A stretch of DNA of 21,149 bases. Origin: Gemmatimonadota bacterium (GTDB lineage: Bacteria; Latescibacterota; UBA2968; UBA8231). The notes under the pieces are model-generated. The model ran no database searches, was not told the DNA's origin, and saw only the letters and a program-made list of their open reading frames with translations. Shown here in pieces: positions 7,994 to 14,395 of this stretch. Position numbers and translations under genes: made by a program. The stretch spans positions 1 to 21,149 of the forward strand of contig JAPOYQ010000256.1 in assembly GCA_026706505.1 (NCBI GenBank). Reading direction: 5' to 3'. Numbering within the stretch: the stretch's first letter is position 1; every line of letters begins with the position of its first letter.

Positions 7994-8305
7994 CTGAGCA
8001 CGAGAATCGACATCCCAAAAGAAGAGATCGCCGCCTTCTGTCAGCGCAACCACATCCGGCGCATGGCCCTGTTCGGCTCGGTTCTGCGCGATGACTTCAC
8101 GCCCGAGAGCGATGTAGATGTACTCGTGGAGTTTGAACCGGACCAGACGCCAGGACTGGAGTTCATCACCATGCAGGACGAACTGTCGAAGATACTCGGT
8201 CGGCAAGTGGACTTGCACACTTTCAAGGGCGTCGAAAGCAGCCGCAACTGGCTGCGTCGAGAGGAAATACTTAGTTCGGCAGAGGTGCAGTATGAGCAGG
8301 CGTGA
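7994..8305 (+). CDS. MntA-type nucleotidyltransferase (antitoxin-like), non-ATG start
   Basis: A minimal nucleotidyltransferase of the MNT family, which in MNT-HEPN modules AMPylates the HEPN toxin and silences it. Counting from CTG 7994, the 103-aa protein has G28-S29-x10-D40-x-D42 (GSVLRDDFTPESDVD) and a third acidic residue D73 in QVDLH, so the catalytic triad is complete. The only in-frame ATG (8063) would delete the N-terminal helix and begin directly at MALFGS. The upstream frame encodes STRIDIPKEEIAAFCQRNHI, a normal family N-terminus, and a relic of a related gene at 9267 has ATG exactly where this gene has CTG. So either CTG is used as a start or the start codon has been lost. The gene overlaps the shrunken HEPN gene by 14 bases. 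Confidence 0.78.
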   Translation: MSTRIDIPKEEIAAFCQRNHIRRMALFGSVLRDDFTPESDVDVLVEFEPDQTPGLEFITMQDELSKILGRQVDLHTFKGVESSRNWLRREEILSSAEVQYEQA

Positions 8306-8435
8306 TGATCGGATAAGCCTCGTGGATATGCTCATCTACGCCAAAGAAGCAGTCGCTTTGCCCGGCAAGACAAATCTGAACAACTTGCCGCCGCTCATTG
8401 AGCAACTGAAAGCCATCGTCGGCGCAGAGAGATAG
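8292..8435 (+). pseudogene. Internally deleted HEPN (DUF86/HepT-like) toxin remnant
   Basis: A 47-aa open frame starting at ATG 8292, in the overlap position where the HEPN partner of an MNT gene normally begins. Residues 1-23 (MSRRDDRISLVDMLIYAKEA and VAL) look like the first helix of a DUF86/HepT protein. Residues 31-43 (NLPPLIEQLKAIV) look like the C-terminal segment of the same family, usually [D/N]LPPLxxxLxAI. The 65 or so residues normally between them are missing, including the RNxxxHxY RNase motif, and the two ends are joined in frame. The product cannot be a working RNase. It could be inert, or a short peptide that still contacts the nucleotidyltransferase. The family assignment relies on remembered family consensus and should be checked by profile search. 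Confidence 0.7.
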
Positions 8436-8447
8436 AAGGGATATATC

Positions 8448-8828
8448 ATGAGCAACGTCTTTGAAGAAGCGGCTGCTGGACCCGACCGTCGAAGCCCCGC
8501 TGGGGAAAAAGATAAAACGGCTTGTACAGTCATAGATAAATTAGTCGGCGACATTGTGAAAAGCGTAAACCCTCTACAAATAATCCTTTTTGGCTCAGCC
8601 GCCAGAGGAGACGCAGGAGAGCATAGCGACATCGATCTGCTCGTAGTCATGCCCGAGGGTGTTCACCGACGGAGAACGGCGCAGAAGCTGTATCGGGAAA
8701 TTACGGGTTTGGGCGTACCCTTTGATATCGTAGTAGCAACCCCGCAAGATTTGGAAAAGCACAAGGATAATAGAGGTTTGATCTATAAAAGCGCCTTAAA
8801 GGAAGGCATAGAGATTTATGGACTCTGA
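8448..8828 (+). CDS. Second MNT-type nucleotidyltransferase
   Basis: A 126-aa protein with G49-S50-x10-D61-x-D63 (GSAARGDAGEHSDID) and a third acidic residue D93 in PFDIVVATPQD, so the polymerase-beta-type catalytic triad is intact. The first 38 or so residues are a longer and less conserved leader than in the first copy. AAGGG lies about nine bases before ATG 8448. The 3' end overlaps the following HEPN gene by 11 bases, the usual arrangement of a nucleotidyltransferase/HEPN pair. The likely role is modification or neutralisation of that HEPN partner. It belongs to a different branch from the upstream MNT gene, so this is a second module, not a recent duplicate. Confidence 0.9.
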   Translation: MSNVFEEAAAGPDRRSPAGEKDKTACTVIDKLVGDIVKSVNPLQIILFGSAARGDAGEHSDIDLLVVMPEGVHRRRTAQKLYREITGLGVPFDIVVATPQDLEKHKDNRGLIYKSALKEGIEIYGL

Positions 8829-9234
8829 ATCTCCCATTCCAGGTAGTGCTGAAGATTGGCTTCGTTACGCCAAGAGCGACTTGGAGCTCGCCCGCATAGA
8901 AAAACCGGAAGGTGTCTTGCTGGAGAATCTCTGTTTCCATGCCCAGCAAGCTGCTGAAAAGACACTGAAAGCCGCTTTGATATTTCTTGAAATTGATTTC
9001 CCTAGAACGCACAATATCAGAACATTGCTCGATCTCTTACCCGAAGGTGTCGATGTCCCTCAAGAGGTAGAAGAAAGTTCAATCCTGACAGACTATGCTG
9101 TTGAATCTCGATATCCTAGGAATAGTGAGCCCGTCGATGACGAAGAATATCGGCAGGTTCTTGGTCTCGCCGAAACAGTCGTGAGTTGGGGTGAAAAGTT
9201 GATTTACGAAATAGACCATGAGCAACGTCAATAA
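8818..9234 (+). CDS. HEPN domain protein (PF05168-like)
   Basis: A 138-aa all-helical HEPN protein, partner of the upstream nucleotidyltransferase. Recognisable features are W14 with the following A-K-S-D-L-E-L-A helix, the core helix FHAQQAAEKTLKAAL (residues 40-54), the T-H-N-I segment (64-67) that starts the next helix, and Y-A-V-E-S-R-Y-P (93-100). I do not find the R-x(4-6)-H RNase motif of toxic HEPN proteins: the arginine before H65 is only two residues away (R63-T-H65). It is therefore more like the PF05168 group, in which nuclease activity is doubtful. The gene starts within the last codons of the nucleotidyltransferase gene, implying translational coupling. Confidence 0.88.
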   Translation: MDSESPIPGSAEDWLRYAKSDLELARIEKPEGVLLENLCFHAQQAAEKTLKAALIFLEIDFPRTHNIRTLLDLLPEGVDVPQEVEESSILTDYAVESRYPRNSEPVDDEEYRQVLGLAETVVSWGEKLIYEIDHEQRQ

Positions 9235-9262
9235 AGAAATCACACAATGTTTTCAGGAATAA
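9218..9262 (+). pseudogene. 14-codon open frame at the end of the HEPN gene, possible relic
   Basis: ATG 9218 opens a short frame reading MSNVNKEITQCFQE before TAA. The first codons resemble the starts of the second MNT gene (MSNV at 8448) and the Fic gene (MSNI at 6611) in the same island. It overlaps the HEPN stop by 17 bases, as a following operon gene would. It is too short to assign and may be coincidence. Confidence 0.25.
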
Positions 9263-9266
9263 CGCC

Positions 9267-9320
9267 ATGAGCGCACGAATCGACATTCCCAAAGAAGAGC
9301 TCAGTTCAGAACAGACGTGA
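9267..9320 (+). pseudogene. Truncated relic of an MntA-type nucleotidyltransferase gene
   Basis: ATG 9267 opens a 17-codon frame reading MSARIDIPKEELSSEQT and then TGA. The first twelve codons match the N-terminus of the MNT gene at 7994 (STRIDIPKEEI) in both protein and DNA, with mostly third-position changes. Homology ends abruptly after the KEEL codons, just before the SDR promoter/leader region. AGGA lies nine bases before the ATG. This is the stump of a further MNT copy whose body was deleted, and it marks the right end of the accessory island. Confidence 0.75.
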
Positions 9321-9362
9321 TTTACAGACAACATATCCAACTTCTGACACAGGAGACTAACT

Positions 9363-10124
9363 ATGAACAAGGGTCGGGTCGCCGGTAAGGCGGCCATTGT
9401 AACGGGTGCGGCTTCCGGAATTGGGGAAGTCACCGCGCAAGTTCTGGCGCGCGAAGGAGCGTCCGTCTGCGTGGCAGATGTCAACGCCGACGGCGGCCAG
9501 CAGGTCGTTGATAAAATCAAGGCCGACGGCGGCAAAGCCATTTTCGTCCGCACCGACGTGGGCGAGTCCGCCCAAGTCATCGAGATGTTTGAGCGCACCG
9601 AAGAAGCCTTTGGCCGCGTGGACATCGTCCACAACAACGCAATATGGTTCCGCCACGGTCCGGCGACTGAACTCGACGAAAAGGATTGGGACGGCACCTT
9701 AAACATCGGCCTAAAGGCGATTTTCCTCGCCGCCAAATACGGCATCCCAGTCATGCGCAAGACCGGGGGCGGGGTGATTATCAACACCGGCTCGGTGCAT
9801 TCGCTGGTCAGCTTTGCCACGGCCACGGCCTACGACGCAGCCAAGGCCGGAGTTTTGGGCCTGACGCGAACCCTCGCCATTGACTACGGGCCAGATATCC
9901 GCGTCTGTGCGGTACTCCCCGGCGCGATCTTGACACCCCTGTGGGACGATCTACAAGTGCCGGAGGAAGAGCGCGTGCGCTACGCCCAGATGGTGCCGGC
10001 CCAGCGCTTGGGCACGGGCGAGGACATCGCCAACGCCGTGCTGTTTCTCGCTTCGGACGAAGCGTCCTTCATCACCGGAACTTCGTTGACCGTAGATGGC
10101 GGGATGCTGGCGCGGACCGAATAG
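9363..10124 (+). CDS. SDR family NAD(P)-dependent oxidoreductase
   Basis: A 253-aa classical short-chain dehydrogenase/reductase. The cofactor motif TGAASGIG is at residues 14-21, D39 at the end of strand 2 favours NAD(H), and the NNA motif is at 91-93. The catalytic set N114, S144, Y157 and K161 (YDAAK) is complete, and the C-terminal FITGTSLTVDGG is standard. AGGAG lies seven to eight bases upstream. The substrate is not evident. Its stop is immediately followed, with no spacer, by the ATG of the aminotransferase gene, so the two are one transcriptional unit. It could oxidise or reduce a hydroxyacid or amino-acid-derived carbonyl linked to that partner, but this is only inference from position. 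Confidence 0.93.
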   Translation: MNKGRVAGKAAIVTGAASGIGEVTAQVLAREGASVCVADVNADGGQQVVDKIKADGGKAIFVRTDVGESAQVIEMFERTEEAFGRVDIVHNNAIWFRHGPATELDEKDWDGTLNIGLKAIFLAAKYGIPVMRKTGGGVIINTGSVHSLVSFATATAYDAAKAGVLGLTRTLAIDYGPDIRVCAVLPGAILTPLWDDLQVPEEERVRYAQMVPAQRLGTGEDIANAVLFLASDEASFITGTSLTVDGGMLARTE

Positions 10125-11270
10125 ATGCCTCGACCGACGGTCAAACCGCAAAATCCTTGTTTTTCCTCCGGCCCTTGCGCCAAGCGGCCCGGGTGGAATC
10201 TCGCGGCCCTAAAAGACGCGGCCGTGGGACGCTCGCACCGCGCCGCAGTCGGGCGAGCCAAGCTGCAAGAAGTCATCGAGCGATCGCGTGCGCTGCTGGG
10301 CGTACCGGCCGATTACCGCATGGCCGTAGTGCCGGGTTCGGATACGGGTGCCGTAGAGATGTGCCTGTGGTCCATGCTAGGCATCCGCGGCGTTGATGTG
10401 CTGTCCTGGGAGAGCTTCAGCAAGGGTTGGGAGACGGACATCACCCAACATTTACGCCTAGAAGATGTGCGCGTCTTCGACGCGGACTTCGGAGAGCTAC
10501 CCGACCTGTCCTTGATCGACTGCGACCGCGACGTAGTCTTCGCATGGAACGGCACGACCTCCGGGGTCAAGGTGCCCGACGGCGAGTGGATCGCCGCCGA
10601 CCGCGAGGGCCTGACCATCTGCGACGCGACGTCCGCGATCTTCGCCATGGACCTGCCCTGGGAAAAGCTCGACGTAGTAACCTACTCTTGGCAAAAGGTC
10701 ATGGGCGGCGAGGCCGCGCACGGCATGCTCAGCCTCAGCCCGCGCGCGGTCGAGCAGCTCCTCAGCTTCACGCCGCCTTGGCCCTTGCCCAAACTCTTCC
10801 GCATGACTCAAGGCGGTCAACTCAACGAGGCCCTGTTCAAAGGCGACACCATCAACACACCTTCTCTGCTGTGCGTGGAAGACGCGCTCGACGGGCTACG
10901 CTGGGCCGAAAGCATCGGTGGCCTGCCCGAACTCGTGCGGCGCACGCAGGCCAACCTCGCGGTGCTGGAGCAGTGGGAAGCCGCAAGCGAGTGGATCGCG
11001 TTTTTGCCCGCGCGGCGGGAGATTCGCTCTAGTACGTCGATTTGCCTGCGGATCGCCGATGCGCAGTTTGCCGGTTTAACCGAGGACGACCAGCGGGCAA
11101 AGGTCAAAGCGCTCGTCACCACGCTGGAGGACGAGGGCGTCGCCTACGACATCAACGGCTACCGCGCCGCACCTCCCGGCCTGCGGATCTGGGGAGGAGG
11201 CACTGTGGAAACCAGCGACATTGAGGCGCTGGTCCCGTGGCTGGATTGGGCGTGGACGGAGGGGATGTAA
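10125..11270 (+). CDS. serC: Phosphoserine aminotransferase, Methanosarcina/alphaproteobacterial type
   Basis: A 381-aa PLP-dependent fold-type I aminotransferase that converts 3-phosphohydroxypyruvate and glutamate to phosphoserine and 2-oxoglutarate. The N-terminal segment [15 protein letters not shown], then LGRSHR-like [10 protein letters not shown] and [11 protein letters not shown], are hallmarks of the short serC subfamily found in Methanosarcina and alphaproteobacteria, distinct from E. coli SerC. The Schiff-base lysine is K191 in [14 protein letters not shown], with D167 in ICDAT as the pyridine-nitrogen ligand. The gene abuts the SDR stop without a spacer, and no clear ribosome site is visible beyond coupling. 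No serA or serB is nearby. It converges on the Uma2 gene with only two bases between the stops. Confidence 0.9.
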   Translation: MPRPTVKPQNPCFSSGPCAKRPGWNLAALKDAAVGRSHRAAVGRAKLQEVIERSRALLGVPADYRMAVVPGSDTGAVEMCLWSMLGIRGVDVLSWESFSKGWETDITQHLRLEDVRVFDADFGELPDLSLIDCDRDVVFAWNGTTSGVKVPDGEWIAADREGLTICDATSAIFAMDLPWEKLDVVTYSWQKVMGGEAAHGMLSLSPRAVEQLLSFTPPWPLPKLFRMTQGGQLNEALFKGDTINTPSLLCVEDALDGLRWAESIGGLPELVRRTQANLAVLEQWEAASEWIAFLPARREIRSSTSICLRIADAQFAGLTEDDQRAKVKALVTTLEDEGVAYDINGYRAAPPGLRIWGGGTVETSDIEALVPWLDWAWTEGM

Positions 11271-11272
11271 CG

Positions 11273-11833
11273 TCAGCCTAACAAATCAGCGGCGGCCAAG
11301 GAGAGCTGGGGGATCGTCGGCGAGGTGAGAGTCGCGTCGGCTGTGACTTCGACGCGCTGTTGGTACGCGCCGCCTTGGGGCCGGGCGTACACTTCGATGC
11401 GGCCTTTTTGCAGGTCGATCAGCCACACTTCGGGAAGGCCAGCTTGAGTGTAGAGGGGCAGCTTGACCTCGCGGTCGTAGTCGGCCGACGTATCGGCGAC
11501 TTCGACGGCCAGCAGCACATCGGCCGCCGACGGATGGGCCTCTGCGTAGAAGTCGGCGCGGGGACGGAGTAGCACTATGTCGGGTTCGGGGGCCGAGTAC
11601 GCGTCGAGGGCAATGGAGTCTTGGACGCCGATCAACATGGAATCCCCGACCATTTTTCCTATCAACAAGTTGAGGCGTTTTACACAAGCGGCGTGGCGGC
11701 TGCCAATGGGGCTCATGGCGACGATCTGCCCGGCGATAAGCTCAACTCGGTCCTTCTCGGTAAGGATGTCCGCCTCGGCCATGCGGTAGTATTCGCCGAC
11801 CGTGAAGGCGCGGTTTTGTGGTTGTGTGGTCAT
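11273..11833 (-). CDS. Uma2 family protein (PD-(D/E)XK nuclease fold, DUF820)
   Basis: A 186-aa member of the Uma2/DUF820 family, with a restriction-endonuclease-like fold. The expected acidic/lysine set is visible: E31 in RVELIAGQIV, D85 in EPDIVLL, E111 in LLAVEVADTS and K124 in REVKLPLYTQAGLPEVWLID. Length and motif order are normal, so the nuclease centre looks intact. These proteins occur in large lineage-specific families in cyanobacteria, Chloroflexi and other phyla, and their cellular role is not settled. GAAGAG lies about eight bases upstream of the ATG. It reads towards serC, and no mobile-element genes are adjacent. Confidence 0.92.
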   Translation of the reverse strand: MTTQPQNRAFTVGEYYRMAEADILTEKDRVELIAGQIVAMSPIGSRHAACVKRLNLLIGKMVGDSMLIGVQDSIALDAYSAPEPDIVLLRPRADFYAEAHPSAADVLLAVEVADTSADYDREVKLPLYTQAGLPEVWLIDLQKGRIEVYARPQGGAYQQRVEVTADATLTSPTIPQLSLAAADLLG

Positions 11834-11916
11834 AGTAACTCTTCTCTATAAGTTGCGCCCACTCCTAGACAATATGGGAGCGGGCGCAACCTGCACAAGA
11901 ACGCATGGTGCTGCTA

Positions 11917-13314
11917 CTATTTCTTTTTATTACCCGCCTGCAATTTATCTGCCGCCCCCAACGAACCAATGTGCAAGGTATCGTACGCCTGTTGCGAAGT
12001 CTCAAACGGCCCCTCGTGCGTCTTCGCGCCGTGCCATTGCAAATTGGTGTACATCGGGTTAATCGCGCCCGTTTCCCGCTCGCGCTTGGCGATCCACGCC
12101 TCCATCCGCTCCTTCAGCGTGGCGACGATCCCCGGCTCTTTTTTGGCCAAGTTTTTCAACTCCAGCGGATCGGCGACCAAGTTGTAGAGTTCGACTTCGG
12201 GCTTGAAGTGGAAGTCCGGCTCTAGCGCGACCATCAGCTTCCACTCCGGGGTGCGCCAGCCGTGCTTGCGCATCCAAGTGCATTCTGTGATGTAAAAATC
12301 CGAATAGTTGGAGGCCCTTTGGCCCGCAATCAGCGGCAGCAGCGACTGGCCGTCGAATGCGATGTCCGTACGAATGTTGAGCAGCTTGAGCACGGTGGGC
12401 ACCAAGTCTTGGTGCAGCGTGGTGCCCGCGACGCGCTTGCCCGCAGGCAACTTGCCGGGCAGGCGGATGATCAGCGGCACGTACAGCGTGTTTTCATACA
12501 TGCCGTGGTGGTCGTACCAGCACTCGTGCTCGTACAGAGTTTCGCCGTGGTCGCCGTTGATGACGATTAAGGTATTATCGCCCAAACCCAGCTCTTCAAC
12601 GCGGGTGAGGATGCGCTGGATGCAGGCGTCCATATAGGCGATGGCACCGTCGTATTGGGCATCGACGTAGTGGCGGTCGCGCACCCCGGGCGGCATCCAG
12701 TCGGCGAAGAAATCGCAGAAGGGCTTGAAACTAAACACCGGCTCCATGCTCTTGTTTTTAGGGTCGAATTCATTGCCGCTGTAAAACATCCGCTCAAAGG
12801 GGGCCGGCGGCAGATAGGGAGCGTGCGGATCCATGTGGCGCAAGAAGAGAAAGAAGGGCTTCTTCGAGCGCGCCAGCCGCTCCAGTTCGGGAATGGCGAC
12901 TTGATTGAGGTTTTCGGCCTTGGGGCTGCGGCCTTCGGCAAAGGATCCCCAACCTGGGTAGTCCAAATAGCGGTTAAAGCCGCGCGAACTGGGGTTGCCC
13001 GAGAATCCCACGCACGAAGTGTTGTAGCCGTTTCGGCGCAGGATCTCGGGCAGGGTGCGAATCTTTTTGGGCAAGCCGCCGCGATGGCGCAGGGCCACGA
13101 CGCTAGTGCCGAAGCAGTCGAGGCCGGTGAGCATGGAGGCGTAGGCCGAAGTCGTGGGAATGTGGGCCGAGTAGTTCTTTTCAAAGAGCACGGCATCGGC
13201 GGCAAAGCGGTCGATATGGGGCGTGGTTTGGCGGTGGTAGCCATAACAGCTCATGTGATCGGCGCGCAGGCTGTCGATGCCGAAGAGAATGACGTTGGTC
13301 TTCTTGGCTGGCAT
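11917..13314 (-). CDS. Sulfatase-like hydrolase lacking the formylglycine motif
   Basis: A 465-aa alkaline-phosphatase-superfamily enzyme in the sulfatase family. Metal ligands are in place: D14 in FGIDSLRADHMSCYGY, H163 in MDPHAPY, and D254-H255 in INGDHGE. However, where sulfatases carry C/S-x-P-x-R before the A-S-L-L-T-G helix, this protein reads P-T54-T-S56-A-Y58-A-S-M-L-T-G. The Cys is replaced by Thr, and both Pro and Arg are lost. Formylglycine cannot form, so it is unlikely to be a classical sulfatase. Thr is a known nucleophile elsewhere in the superfamily, so a phosphoester or phosphonoester substrate is possible. No signal peptide is seen, so it is predicted cytoplasmic. AGAGG precedes the ATG. 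It lies 42 bases downstream of the VOC gene. Confidence 0.88.
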   Translation of the reverse strand: MPAKKTNVILFGIDSLRADHMSCYGYHRQTTPHIDRFAADAVLFEKNYSAHIPTTSAYASMLTGLDCFGTSVVALRHRGGLPKKIRTLPEILRRNGYNTSCVGFSGNPSSRGFNRYLDYPGWGSFAEGRSPKAENLNQVAIPELERLARSKKPFFLFLRHMDPHAPYLPPAPFERMFYSGNEFDPKNKSMEPVFSFKPFCDFFADWMPPGVRDRHYVDAQYDGAIAYMDACIQRILTRVEELGLGDNTLIVINGDHGETLYEHECWYDHHGMYENTLYVPLIIRLPGKLPAGKRVAGTTLHQDLVPTVLKLLNIRTDIAFDGQSLLPLIAGQRASNYSDFYITECTWMRKHGWRTPEWKLMVALEPDFHFKPEVELYNLVADPLELKNLAKKEPGIVATLKERMEAWIAKRERETGAINPMYTNLQWHGAKTHEGPFETSQQAYDTLHIGSLGAADKLQAGNKKK

Positions 13315-13356
13315 TAGATCCTCTCGATTCGGGGTAAGGATTGAGATGTAGTCGGG

Positions 13357-13770
13357 CTATTTGAGGACCGCACCGGGCCATTGATCATCGCTAGCCGTCA
13401 CGTCCACGGTAATACCGTCTGGGTCTTCGACCTTGAAGGCTCCTTCTTGGATATTGTGGACATCGATCGGCTCTTTGCCTCCCAGACCATCGGAAAAAAT
13501 CTCGTAGCCCATGTCCAACAGGCGGCGACCAGTCTCTTCGAGGTCGGGCACCCGCACGCCGATGTGGAGGTAGTCGAGCATCCCGCTGACGTGGGCCGGG
13601 CGGTCCGGGCCGTTGTGCTGGAAGACCCGGAAGTTGTGGTGGCCGTCGCTGAGGTCATAGCAACTCCCGTGGGTCGAGACCACGGGCAGGCCGAGGCCGT
13701 CGCGCCAAAAGCGAATGGTTTTTTCAAGGTCCGTGGCTCGGACGCCAATGTGGACGAGTACCGTACTCAT
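13357..13770 (-). CDS. VOC family protein (glyoxalase/bleomycin resistance/dioxygenase fold)
   Basis: A 137-aa VOC-fold protein read from ATG 13770, which has a perfect AAGGAG seven to eight bases upstream. The longer frame to 13821 adds 17 low-complexity residues and is unlikely. Two beta-alpha-beta-beta-beta units are visible, beginning LVHIGVRATDLEKTIRFW (residues 5-22) and YLHIGVRVPDLEETGRRL (67-84). Candidate metal ligands are H7 and H69. The usual C-terminal Glu after DPDG is Asp (DPDGITVDV), a conservative change. Members include glyoxalases, extradiol dioxygenases and epimerases, and the reaction here is unknown. It is the first gene of a two-gene unit with the sulfatase-like hydrolase, which may hint at a shared substrate. 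Confidence 0.88.
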   Translation of the reverse strand: MSTVLVHIGVRATDLEKTIRFWRDGLGLPVVSTHGSCYDLSDGHHNFRVFQHNGPDRPAHVSGMLDYLHIGVRVPDLEETGRRLLDMGYEIFSDGLGGKEPIDVHNIQEGAFKVEDPDGITVDVTASDDQWPGAVLK

Positions 13771-14117
13771 GGCTTTTCTCCTTTCTCGTAGGCTCATAGC
13801 CGTTGTGCCATTAGTGCCCATAATCTAACAAACGAAGCACTGCGCGACACTCCCGCGTTTGCAGACCGGAATATCCTTTGTTTCATTGTACCTTAACAGA
13901 AATTTATTAAACTGAAAAAGTTTTTTTATATCAATAAGTTATTGTTTTTTGGCCAGATGGGAAAAACCCCGTAAAAGGGAGCGAAAAAAGGGGGCAAATT
14001 TCTTGACTTATATACAAATGTTTACTATCTTTTTGTGCAGGTAATCGAAGTGAAAAAGGGCCTTTTTTGCGTTGGAAAACCGAGCACCAAAAACCTCATC
14101 GCCAGGAGCAAAACCAC
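13771..14117. other. AT-rich intergenic region between divergent units
   Basis: This 347-base gap separates the leftward VOC/sulfatase-like unit from the rightward small-ORF/ssb cluster. The first 100 bases or so have the composition of coding DNA but no convincing gene. From about 13880 to 14050 the sequence is strongly A/T-rich, with A and T runs and purine-rich clusters such as GGGAAAAACCCC and GAAAAAAGGGGG. It contains one good rightward promoter (14003-14031) and a symmetrical AAAAAGG-G-CCTTTTT element in the likely leader (14053-14067). I could not fix a leftward promoter with confidence. Confidence 0.7.
14003..14031 (+). promoter_or_regulatory. Sigma70-type promoter of the small-ORF/ssb cluster
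   Basis: TTGACT (14003-14008) and TATCTT (14026-14031) are separated by exactly 17 bases in an AT-rich stretch, which predicts a start near 14038 and a leader of about 80 bases. A weak inverted repeat ACAAA/TTTGT (14014-14018 and 14032-14036) straddles the -10 box and could be an operator. The arms are short, so that part is tentative. Confidence 0.6.
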
Positions 14118-14201
14118 ATGCGACGCGAGATCATCAGCCAGGGCCTGATGTACGCCCTCGTCAGCCTCTTTGTATTCGCGGTGAAGCCGCTTCTCAACTA
14201 A
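14118..14201 (+). CDS. 27-aa putative single-pass membrane peptide
   Basis: A tiny gene, not recognised, encoding MRREIISQGLMYALVSLFVF followed by AVKPLLN. A basic N-terminus is followed by a hydrophobic stretch (about residues 9-22) long enough for a short membrane helix, then Lys and a polar tail. AGGAG lies about eight to nine bases before the ATG, in the same configuration as the following genes. It is the first frame after the promoter at 14003 and is followed 28 bases later by another tiny gene with its own ribosome site. The translation signals and the shared strand with ssb support it, but expression is unproven. Confidence 0.55.
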   Translation: MRREIISQGLMYALVSLFVFAVKPLLN

Positions 14202-14229
14202 TAGCCGCTGGCCATAGGAGAACAGAGCA

Positions 14230-14373
14230 ATGAACCCGATTTTTGCATTTCACGCCTTGCGCGAGCTGAGCAAAAACAAACGCACCCAGCGCCAAGTTGG
14301 TCGGCTGGGGCCGATGTGTACAGGAGCAATCTTCGTCGTCTGGAGCTTTCCCGTTTTCCGCTATATCACCTAA
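14230..14373 (+). CDS. 47-aa small protein, probably membrane-associated
   Basis: An unrecognised small gene with AGGAG about eight to ten bases before ATG 14230. The first half is basic and helical-looking ([20 protein letters not shown]), and the second half contains a hydrophobic stretch [13 protein letters not shown] near the C-terminus that could insert in a membrane. It lies 28 bases after the 27-aa gene and 22 bases before the HTH gene, all on the same strand with similar ribosome sites. I know of no family. It could be a lineage-specific small protein or a non-coding spacer with a fortuitous start. Confidence 0.5.
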   Translation: MNPIFAFHALRELSKNKRTQRQVGRLGPMCTGAIFVVWSFPVFRYIT

Positions 14374-14395
14374 CTGGCACAAAAGGAGAAACTTC

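Noticed and set aside
7664..8335. 223-aa open frame on the minus strand opposite the Fic 3' end and the first MNT gene
   Set aside because: It is antisense to two genes with clear catalytic motifs, spans their junction, and its translation shows no domain or ribosome site.
12655..13317. 220-aa open frame on the plus strand opposite the sulfatase-like gene
   Set aside because: It is a complementary-strand shadow in GC-rich coding DNA; composition is Gly/Ala/Val-rich and no motif is seen.
13955..14000. G-rich clusters (GGG, GGGAG, GGGGG) as a G-quadruplex
   Set aside because: There are too few evenly spaced G runs on one strand, and the longest loops contain C runs that would pair instead.
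14053..14067. AAAAAGG-G-CCTTTTT as an intrinsic terminator or attenuator
   Set aside because: The arms leave no loop unless the G/C pairs are opened, leaving only A-T pairs, so it is unlikely to stop transcription. It is kept only as a possible protein site.
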